Assembly: GCF_937873925.1 (NCBI RefSeq)
Contig: NZ_CALNAT010000031.1
Span: 1 to 27,828, forward strand
Length of the DNA: 27,828 nt
Direction of reading: 5' to 3'
DNA from: an uncultured Proteiniphilum sp.
Lineage (GTDB): Bacteria; Bacteroidota; Bacteroidia; Bacteroidales; Dysgonomonadaceae
This document shows, piece by piece, positions 1 to 5,904 of this stretch. Both the position numbers and the translations under genes were made by a program. The notes under the pieces are model-generated. The model ran no database searches and was not told where the DNA came from. It saw only the letters and a list, made by a program, of their open reading frames with translations. Within the stretch, counting starts at the first letter, position 1. Each line of letters opens with the position of its first letter.

Positions 1-99
1 GCTTACGTGCTGGACAAATACCTCAATTGCTACTGTTCCGGACAATTCGGGATGGGAAGGCGTTCAGACACGGGAGTAAGTCAGAAGACCTGCCAGAAT
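1..99 (+). promoter_or_regulatory. Cobalamin riboswitch, 3' part (cut by window start)
   Basis: The sequence contains the cobalamin-riboswitch core GGGAAGGC and the B12 box (AGTCAGAAGACCTGCC, from position 80), and ends with CCAGAAT, the 3' strand of closing helix P1. The 5' half (P1 5' strand, P2-P4) lies before the window. The last 48 bases are identical to those of the complete riboswitch at 5559-5743, and most of the rest also matches, so the two are recent copies or under strong constraint. It lies upstream of the membrane protein gene at 359 and should turn that gene down when cobalamin is plentiful. The class is well established; control of this particular gene is inferred from position. 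Confidence 0.9.
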
Positions 100-115
100 C
101 AAGATATGTTTTATG

Positions 116-133
116 GCTTTCGGGGAATAAAGC
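116..133 (+). promoter_or_regulatory. Hairpin just after the riboswitch, possible expression platform
   Basis: A stem GCTTT/AAAGC encloses the 8-base loop CGGGGAAT, 17 bases after the riboswitch closing helix. A matching hairpin with loop CGGAGATT follows the second riboswitch at 5756-5777. The loop is similar in both while the 3' arm differs in a way that keeps pairing (AAAGC versus GGGGC). Position and conservation suggest an expression-platform element. I could not find a clear kissing partner in the aptamer. Confidence 0.4.
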
Positions 134-358
134 TTGAAGACGGCGCCATTGATCATCATCAGGATTATCTAATTTATTTTTCTACGTCATTTTTCAAAAC
201 CGTTATTGTATTCTTCCGAAGCGAATGTGATCCTTCTGTGCAATATCCGGGGAAAGAAACCATACAGCAGAGCATCCCATAAAGATAAGGGATATTGTAT
301 GTTTGAAAGATGACAATCTGTTTGTAAGCGAATTATAATAAACTTACTATAATATATT

Positions 359-940
359 ATGTCTAAAAATAAGATGGCTTTTCGTTTTGGTGTCGTTACG
401 ATATTGATTTTATTGGCCGCTTTGAGCCGGCTAATCCCCCACCCTGCCAACTTTGCACCCATAGGCGGGATGGCGCTTTTCGGCGCAGCCTACTCCAGTC
501 GCCGCGTGTGGGCGTTTGCTATCCCCGTCGTCTCGATGTGGATCAGCGACCTGATATTGAACAATGTGGTGTACGGCGCATACTTTGACCGCTTTGCCTG
601 GTTCTACGATGGTGCCTGGTTCACCTACAGCGCGTTTATCCTGATCGCACTGATGGGAATATTCACCCTACGGAAAATAAAGGTGCCGAACCTGGTCTTC
701 TCTGCCCTGGGAGCATCCGTCATCTTCTTTCTGGTATCGAACTTTGGCGTCTGGTTCTCTGGCACCATGTATCCGAAGGATTTCAGCGGGTTAATGGCTT
801 GTTACACAGCAGGAATACCGTTTTTCAAGAATACGGTAATGGGCGACCTGTTTTATACGGCTCTCCTTTTCGGTGCATTCGAACTGAGCGCCCTCCGATT
901 TCCGGTACTGAAGTTAAAGCCAGCGGATAATATCGAATGA
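359..940 (+). CDS. Riboswitch-linked membrane protein, DUF6580 / BtuM-like (candidate cobamide transporter component)
   Basis: A 193-residue integral membrane protein with five or six hydrophobic segments (about residues 10-27, 50-68, 84-102, 113-135, 160-180). The N-terminal motif PHPANFAPIGGMALFGAAY resembles the DUF6580/BtuM type of small membrane proteins, which look like stand-alone substrate-binding (S) components of ECF vitamin transporters. No ATPase or T-component gene is nearby. It sits behind a cobalamin riboswitch, so a role in taking cobamides or their precursors across the inner membrane is the natural inference. There is one cysteine pair-free position worth noting: a single Cys in LMACYTAGIPFF; characterised BtuM uses a cysteine as cobalt ligand, but I cannot align the two from memory. 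The start ATG has an A+T-rich leader and no Shine-Dalgarno site. Family call moderately sure, substrate unproven. Confidence 0.7.
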   Translation: MSKNKMAFRFGVVTILILLAALSRLIPHPANFAPIGGMALFGAAYSSRRVWAFAIPVVSMWISDLILNNVVYGAYFDRFAWFYDGAWFTYSAFILIALMGIFTLRKIKVPNLVFSALGASVIFFLVSNFGVWFSGTMYPKDFSGLMACYTAGIPFFKNTVMGDLFYTALLFGAFELSALRFPVLKLKPADNIE

Positions 941-1016
941 TAACCGTTTTCAGACACCCTAAAGATCCTTTTTGTAAAGGCGCACGAACGGAGGTGAATA
1001 AAAACAGAAATAAAAA

Positions 1017-1133
1017 ATGAAAAAAGTATTGCTGCACTGCTGTTGCGCCCCTTGTTCAGCAGCCATTATCAAGTGGCTGCTTATGCATGACATCCGTCCG
1101 ACGTTGTTTTATTCAATACTGATGTCTTCCTAA
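1017..1133 (+). pseudogene. queH: queH remnant (epoxyqueuosine reductase, DUF208), N-terminal fragment only
   Basis: Starting at ATG 1017 the frame reads MKKVLLHCCCAPCSAAIIKW and continues for 38 codons to a TAA. The motif VLLHCCCAPCS is the hallmark N-terminus of QueH, the cobalamin-independent enzyme that reduces epoxyqueuosine to queuosine in tRNA; these cysteines bind the iron-sulfur cluster. A full protein is roughly 180-220 residues, so over 80 percent is gone. The sequence runs straight into a different family (LarE-like) in the same frame after the stop, which points to an internal deletion joining two decayed genes. It lies about 75 bases after the riboswitch-linked membrane gene and may once have been in the same transcript. 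Confidence 0.75.
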
Positions 1134-1434
1134 AAGAAGACAGTCGCTGTAACCATCGTATCGCCCATGATTCCCGAATGGGACCTGAATGACACAAAGA
1201 CAATCGCATCGCAAACAGGAGTTGAACATATCCTGCTGGAAGAGGAAACGATTGATGCTGATATAAAAATGAACCCGGTAAACCGGTGCTACTTTTTTAA
1301 AAAGGTGGAATTTCGGGGCAATTGTAAATATTGCAAAAGAACGGGGTTTTCATGTCTTAAATATAGACAATGGTTACACGATGCAGCTTGTCAGGCAAGC
1401 AAAATTAATAAGATATGATAACCAGCCACCCTAG
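1134..1434 (+). pseudogene. LarE-like PP-loop sulfur transferase remnant, frameshifted
   Basis: The frame from 1134 reads KKTVAVTIVSPMIPEWDLND and later MNPVNRCYFFKKVEF, matching the middle of LarE-type ATP-dependent sulfur-insertion proteins (typically VTADSP... then NPPDRCYFCKK). The cysteine normally found in CYFC is Phe here. Around 1315-1318 the match jumps frame: codons from 1318 read AIVNIAKERGFHVLNI, the expected continuation, ending at TAG 1432. The N-terminal SGGxDS loop is absent. LarE acts in making the nickel-pincer cofactor of lactate racemase; related PP-loop proteins have other roles, so the original function is not certain. Clearly non-functional: 5' deletion, lost cysteine, frameshift. 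Confidence 0.65.
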
Positions 1435-1760
1435 AGCACCTGCTGTATTTGGCCTGAATACCTGAAAGAAATAATACAAGACTTTCGCAAATCGGAGAAG
1501 AAAGAGTAATAAATTCATGGAATAATCAACAAAAACGGACAACTTTTTATCCGCTGACCATGTTCCTTCGTGTGATATCGGCGCAGATGTTGATCCTGCT
1601 ATTCCTGTAATGTACTCCAAAATAAATATCTGACAATATTGCTGTTTTGTTTTCAATTGGAATTGTGTCCATTGAGAACAAATATTACAAAAGTTTGTTT
1701 GAATTATACTGCTTTAGAAAGATTGAAATAGGTTTATAAGGTGAAAATCCGTTTTTTATA
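1435..1760 (+). other. Gap with further coding-like debris, no intact gene
   Basis: Between the larE-like remnant and the carboxylase operon there is no complete gene. Two stretches look protein-coding: 1458-1508 (WPEYLKEIIQDFRKSEKKE, then stop) and 1526-1633, which reads FLSADHVPSCDIGADVDPAI and ends at TGA 1631. I recognise neither family. They may be pieces of one or more decayed genes. From about 1640 the DNA is A+T-rich and probably holds the carboxylase promoter, but I see no convincing TAnnTTTG box. Confidence 0.4.
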
Positions 1761-3272
1761 ATGATGATACAGAAAATTTTAATAGCAAACCGGGGCGAAA
1801 TTGCCGTACGTGTGATGCGTACATGTAAAGAAATGGGCATCCGCACCGTTGCCGTCTATTCCGAGGCCGATCGTACGTCAAGACACGTCTCTTATGCCGA
1901 TGAAGCGGTATGTATAGGTTTGGCCTCTTCGCAGGAAAGTTATCTGAATGCAGATAAAATCATCAATGCCGCAAAACAGTTCAAAGCCGACGCCATTCAT
2001 CCGGGTTACGGATTTCTGAGTGAAAATGCCGATTTTGCACGCCGTTGTAAAGAAGAGGGTATCATTTTTATTGGCCCGTCGGCAGAAAGCATCGAAGCCA
2101 TGGGCGATAAGATATCGGCCCGGCGCCAGATGATAAAAGCCAAAGTACCGGTTGTTCCCGGCACATCGGAAGATCTGAAATCGAGGGACTTGTTCCGTGT
2201 CTGCCGTAAAATAGGACTTCCTGTTATTATTAAAGCATCTGCAGGCGGCGGTGGGAAAGGTATGCGGCTGGTCTATGAGGAAAAACAATTGTACGAAGCC
2301 TACGAAGCTGCAAAATCGGAAGCAAGGGCTTCGTTCGGGAACGACTCGGTGTATATTGAAAAATATATCGAATCGCCTCATCATATCGAGATACAGTTTC
2401 TGGGTGATACCCATGGGAATGTGATACACCTGTTCGACCGGGAATGCTCGGTGCAGCGCCGTCACCAGAAGATCGTGGAGGAAAGCCCTTCCCCCTTTAT
2501 CGATGAGAAAACCCGCCAGGCAATGGGCGCTATCGCCATTAAGGCCGCCAAATCCATCCGCTACGTAGGGGCCGGTACAATAGAATTCCTGGTGGACGGC
2601 GATATGAATTTCTATTTCCTGGAGATGAACACCCGCCTTCAGGTGGAGCATCCCGTTACCGAAGAGGTACTGGGCGTAGACCTGGTAAAAGAACAGATAC
2701 ATATAGCCAACGGTAAAAGGCTGCGTTTACACCAGAAGCACTTACACCAGCGTGGTCATGCTATTGAATGCCGCATATGCGCCGAAGACCCCGAGAACAA
2801 CTTCGCACCGTCACCGGGCATCATCCGGCATATCCAAACGCCTGAAGGTATTGGCGTGCGGGTGGACAGCTTTATTTACGACGGATATGAAATACCGGTA
2901 TACTACGACTCGATGCTCGGCAAACTGATCGTATGGGCGACCAGCCGTATTTATGCTTTGGAACGGATGCGCCGGGTGCTGTACGAATACAAGATCACCG
3001 GAGTTAAAACCAATGTCGATTACCTCCGCCGTATTATGGATACCCGCGATTTTGTAAAAGGGAACTATACCACGCACTTTATCGAGGATAACAGCAAGAA
3101 GTTGCAGGAAAGCGCTGCAAATGACAATGAGATTGAAGATATGGCTATCATTGCTGCCTATATAGATCATATAGTGAACAGCAACGATGTACCCTCATCA
3201 TCGCCTGCCGATAACCTTCCAATAAGCCGGTGGCGTGCTTTTGGCAAACAAAAAGGAGTTTTGAGGATATAA
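1761..3272 (+). CDS. accC: Biotin carboxylase subunit of an acyl-CoA carboxylase
   Basis: A 503-residue cytoplasmic enzyme that uses ATP and bicarbonate to carboxylate biotin held by the carrier protein. It opens with QKILIANRGEIAVRVMRTCK, the standard biotin carboxylase start, has the ATP-grasp glycine loop at residues 161-168 (AGGGGKGM), and the catalytic segment EMNTRLQVEHPVTE from residue 288. The domain order is N-terminal Rossmann-like, ATP-grasp, C-terminal; about 50 extra residues follow the usual 450. Two ATGs stand in tandem at 1761 and 1764. It is the first gene of a tight three-gene operon (16 bases to the biotin carrier). In propionyl-CoA carboxylases this domain is often fused with the carrier; here they are separate. 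Family certain; propionyl-CoA as the operon's substrate is inferred from the third gene. Confidence 0.95.
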   Translation: MMIQKILIANRGEIAVRVMRTCKEMGIRTVAVYSEADRTSRHVSYADEAVCIGLASSQESYLNADKIINAAKQFKADAIHPGYGFLSENADFARRCKEEGIIFIGPSAESIEAMGDKISARRQMIKAKVPVVPGTSEDLKSRDLFRVCRKIGLPVIIKASAGGGGKGMRLVYEEKQLYEAYEAAKSEARASFGNDSVYIEKYIESPHHIEIQFLGDTHGNVIHLFDRECSVQRRHQKIVEESPSPFIDEKTRQAMGAIAIKAAKSIRYVGAGTIEFLVDGDMNFYFLEMNTRLQVEHPVTEEVLGVDLVKEQIHIANGKRLRLHQKHLHQRGHAIECRICAEDPENNFAPSPGIIRHIQTPEGIGVRVDSFIYDGYEIPVYYDSMLGKLIVWATSRIYALERMRRVLYEYKITGVKTNVDYLRRIMDTRDFVKGNYTTHFIEDNSKKLQESAANDNEIEDMAIIAAYIDHIVNSNDVPSSSPADNLPISRWRAFGKQKGVLRI

Positions 3273-3280
3273 AAGGAGAT
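3272..3280 (+). promoter_or_regulatory. Strong Shine-Dalgarno site of the biotin carrier gene
   Basis: AAAGGAGAT lies with its GGAG core nine bases before ATG 3288, directly after the stop codon of the biotin carboxylase. Good Shine-Dalgarno sites are uncommon in Bacteroidota and rare elsewhere in this window. It fixes the start of the carrier gene and may raise its translation relative to its neighbours. Confidence 0.7.
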
Positions 3281-3287
3281 AATCGTA

Positions 3288-3791
3288 ATGAAAGCTAAAA
3301 TAGACAACAGGACATGTGAAGTGGAGTTGATCTCCAAAGATGGAAACAGGGTTGAAATCTCGGTGAACGGGAAAATGTATGATATCGACGTGGTAATGTC
3401 GGAGAGCGGATTTTGTTCCATTCTTCATGAGGGACGTTCCTACAACGCTGAATCGGTACGCCATTCGGAAGGGAAATATACCATCACCACCAATTTCCGT
3501 TATTTTGATATCGAACTCTCGAACCCGCAGAAAAAATATCTGAGAGGCCGCCAATCCGCAACGGAAGAAGCGCAGGAAACCATTACTTCCCCTATGCCGG
3601 GCAAGATCATAAAAGTAATGGTTACCGAAGGTATGGAAGTAAAGCAGGGTGATCCGCTTATCGTGGTAGAAGCCATGAAGATGCAGAGCACTTATACGGC
3701 GGCCCAGAATGCCATTGTGGACAAGATCCACGTAGAAGAAGGTGATTCTGTAACCCGTGACCAGTTACTCATATCCTTTAAAACCAACTAA
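3288..3791 (+). CDS. Biotin carboxyl carrier protein subunit
   Basis: A 167-residue protein that carries biotin between the carboxylase and carboxyltransferase active sites. The C-terminal biotinyl domain (about residues 95-167) contains SPMPGKIIKV and VVEAMKMQST; biotin attaches to Lys131 of AMKM. The first 90 residues are predicted mostly beta-strand (MKAKIDNRTCEVELIS onwards) and could correspond to the BT (linker) domain that holds subunits together in propionyl-CoA carboxylases; this is inference. A hydrophilic linker with QSATEEAQET joins the parts. It sits 15 bases after the biotin carboxylase and 11 bases before the carboxyltransferase, so all three are surely cotranscribed. Confidence 0.93.
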   Translation: MKAKIDNRTCEVELISKDGNRVEISVNGKMYDIDVVMSESGFCSILHEGRSYNAESVRHSEGKYTITTNFRYFDIELSNPQKKYLRGRQSATEEAQETITSPMPGKIIKVMVTEGMEVKQGDPLIVVEAMKMQSTYTAAQNAIVDKIHVEEGDSVTRDQLLISFKTN

Positions 3792-3802
3792 AAACAGCAA
3801 CA

Positions 3803-5335
3803 ATGACACTACAGGAAATATATCAGGCCTTTGAAGAAAAAAATAAAGCGGCCGAATCGGCCGGCGGGGAAAAAGCAATCGAAAAGCAAAAACAAGCCGG
3901 CAAACAGACAGCCCGCGAGCGGATCGATATGTTACTGGATGACAACACGTTTGTCGAAATTGATAAATTCGTTCTTCACGAATGTAACGATTATGGTATG
4001 CAGAACAAACGTATTGCCGGCGATGGTGTTGTGGCCGGTTACGGAAAGATAGATGGACGCCTGGCATATGTGTATGCTTACGACTTCACGGTATACGGTG
4101 GTTCACTGAGCCGCACGAATGCCAATAAGATCGTAAAGGTACAAAAACTGGCGTTAAAAAACGGTGCCCCGATCATTGCCCTGAACGATTCGGGCGGTGC
4201 GCGCATCCAGGAAGGAGTGATGGCGCTCAGTGGCTATTCCGATATATTTTATCAGAACATCAAAGCTTCGGGCGTTGTACCTCAGATTTCTGCTATCCTC
4301 GGCCCTTGCGCCGGCGGGGCCTGCTATTCCCCGGCACTAACCGACTTCATCTTCATGGTGAAAGAGAAAAGCTATATGTTCGTCACGGGACCCGATGTAG
4401 TAAAGACGGTCACACACGAAGAGCTATCCAAAGAAGAATTGGGCGGCGCAAATACCCACGCCTCTAAAAGCGGTGTGGCCCATTTTGTAGGCGAAGACGA
4501 AGAAGAGACGCTTATGATGATCCGTGAATTGCTGAGTTTCCTTCCTTCCAACAATATGGAAGATCCTCCGGTAGTTCCCACGCATGATAATATCCATCGT
4601 GAATCGCCTGAACTGCAGACGCTGATCCCTGATGATCCCAATATTCCCTATGATATGAAGAAGCTCATTGAAGAAGTGGTGGACGAGCATTATTTCTTCG
4701 AGATCATGGCGCAGTTCGCGCAAAACATCGTGGTGGGCTTTGCACGGATGGGAGGCCGGTCGGTCGGTATCGTAGCCAATCAACCCGCGTACCTGGCCGG
4801 CGTGCTGGATATCGACGCATCGGACAAAGCGGCGCGGTTTATCCGCTTCTGCGACTGTTTCGATATTCCTATCCTTACTTTCGAGGACGTACCGGGTTTC
4901 CTTCCCGGACGCGACCAGGAGCACAACGGCATTATCCGTCACGGAGCCAAGATCGTCTTCGCCTATGTGGAAGCGACCGTTCCTAAAATAACACTGATCA
5001 TCCGCAAAGCGTATGGAGGTGCATACATTGTCATGTCGTCCAAAGAATCGGGAGCTGATGTGAATCTGGCCTATCCGAATGCCGAGATCGCGGTGATGGG
5101 AGCAGCCGGTGCGGTAAATGTCCTTTACCGTTCGTCCGATGAAGAGGAACGCCAAAATGCATTGAAAGAATATACCGAATTGTTTTCAAATCCTTACCGC
5201 GCCGCGGAAAAAGGATATATCGACGAAATTATCCTGCCGAAAGATACCCGGTACAAGTTAATCCAGGCGCTGGAAATGACGGCCAATAAAACGGAAACCA
5301 ACCCACCCAAAAAGCACGGGAATATTCCATTGTAA
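3803..5335 (+). CDS. Carboxyltransferase (beta) subunit, propionyl-CoA / methylmalonyl-CoA type
   Basis: A 510-residue crotonase-fold carboxyltransferase that moves CO2 from biotin to an acyl-CoA, the usual length for PccB/MmdA proteins. Seen: TARERIDMLLD near the start, the acyl-CoA oxyanion-hole segment GGARIQEG, the second GPCAGGACYSPAL, and PGFLPGRDQE in the biotin-binding half. It ends KKHGNIPL, like animal and bacterial PccB. In the loop RKAYGGAYIVMSSK residue 409 is Ile where PccB enzymes usually have Asp, a position tied to acyl-chain selectivity. Such complexes make methylmalonyl-CoA from propionyl-CoA, or run in the decarboxylating direction in propionate-forming anaerobes. No membrane sodium-pump decarboxylase subunits lie in the window. 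Family certain, exact substrate probable only. Confidence 0.93.
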   Translation: MTLQEIYQAFEEKNKAAESAGGEKAIEKQKQAGKQTARERIDMLLDDNTFVEIDKFVLHECNDYGMQNKRIAGDGVVAGYGKIDGRLAYVYAYDFTVYGGSLSRTNANKIVKVQKLALKNGAPIIALNDSGGARIQEGVMALSGYSDIFYQNIKASGVVPQISAILGPCAGGACYSPALTDFIFMVKEKSYMFVTGPDVVKTVTHEELSKEELGGANTHASKSGVAHFVGEDEEETLMMIRELLSFLPSNNMEDPPVVPTHDNIHRESPELQTLIPDDPNIPYDMKKLIEEVVDEHYFFEIMAQFAQNIVVGFARMGGRSVGIVANQPAYLAGVLDIDASDKAARFIRFCDCFDIPILTFEDVPGFLPGRDQEHNGIIRHGAKIVFAYVEATVPKITLIIRKAYGGAYIVMSSKESGADVNLAYPNAEIAVMGAAGAVNVLYRSSDEEERQNALKEYTELFSNPYRAAEKGYIDEIILPKDTRYKLIQALEMTANKTETNPPKKHGNIPL

Positions 5336-5388
5336 AATATCTGTCATACTCTTCCGGGTCTCGGACTCCCTTCCTGAGCTCGAACTGC

Positions 5389-5424
5389 GATCCCCGGGAT
5401 TGAAAAAGGTCAATCCCGGGGATC
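5389..5424 (+). terminator. Perfect 14-bp hairpin after the carboxylase operon
   Basis: GATCCCCGGGATTG (5389-5402) and its exact reverse complement (5411-5424) enclose the 8-base loop AAAAAGGT. It lies 54 bases after the carboxyltransferase stop. There is no T tract after the 3' arm, so it is not a textbook intrinsic terminator; it may protect the mRNA 3' end or terminate weakly. Confidence 0.5.
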
Positions 5425-5519
5425 CCGCCTACCCCAGTATTTCGTACCGACCATAAAAAGCTAAAAACCAATACGAACAAATTATTTAACAATATTCCCG
5501 TTCTATTTTTAAAAATTTA

Positions 5520-5552
5520 TTGAATAAATTCCAAAAGAATACCATACCTTTG
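5520..5552 (+). promoter_or_regulatory. Promoter of the B12 uptake operon
   Basis: TACCTTTG at 5545-5552 fits the Bacteroidota -7 element TAnnTTTG, and TTG at 5520-5522 is a possible -33 element (22-base spacer, slightly long). Transcription would start near 5557-5560, exactly where the first strand of riboswitch helix P1 begins. Confidence 0.65.
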
Positions 5553-5558
5553 TAAAAA

Positions 5559-5743
5559 ATTTTGGTGTTCCGATCCGAGGTCTCGCGATCGGAATGAAAA
5601 GGGAATCAGGTGCAAATCCTGAACAGACCCGCTGCTGTAAGCTCCGCTTACGTGCTGAACAAAAACCTCAATTGCCACTGTTCCGGGAAATCGGAATGGG
5701 AAGGCGTTCAGACACGGGAGTAAGTCAGAAGACCTGCCAGAAT
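5559..5743 (+). promoter_or_regulatory. Cobalamin riboswitch, complete
   Basis: The full aptamer is visible. P1 pairs ATTTTGG (5559-5565) with CCAGAAT (5737-5743). P2 is TTCCGATC/GATCGGAA with an inner CGAG/CTCG. The core GGTGCAAATCCTG and GACCCGCTGCTGTAAGC follow, then GCCACTG, a small stem TTCCG/CGGAA, GGGAAGGC, and the B12 box AGTCAGAAGACCTGCC. GCCACTG and the B12 box are diagnostic. It precedes btuB by about 160 bases. When cobalamin is abundant it should reduce expression of the uptake operon, as is known for btuB leaders. Confidence 0.97.
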
Positions 5744-5755
5744 GTATATAGTTTT

Positions 5756-5777
5756 AAGCTTTCGGAGATTGGGGCTT
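5756..5777 (+). promoter_or_regulatory. Conserved hairpin after the second riboswitch
   Basis: AAGCTTT (5756-5762) can pair with GGGGCTT (5771-5777) using three G-U pairs around the loop CGGAGATT. It sits at nearly the same distance from P1 as the hairpin at 116-133 and has a similar loop. It is a candidate part of the expression platform. The remaining leader to the btuB ATG shows no clear ribosome site. Confidence 0.4.
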
Positions 5778-5904
5778 ACTACATCAGGAGGAATCATTCC
5801 TTATATATCCGTTCTTGTTCATTTTTATATTCCGGAAGGATATTCCCTCTTCATGTGTGCATTTCTCGTGCAAAGCTGTTTATTAGCGAATAATAACCGG
5901 CGAA

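Noticed and set aside
1878..2702. A 274-codon open frame on the minus strand
   Set aside because: It lies fully opposite the biotin carboxylase gene, whose motifs are unmistakable; the translation shows no family features.
4424..5155. A 243-codon minus-strand open frame
   Set aside because: Antisense to the carboxyltransferase; an effect of codon bias, not a gene.
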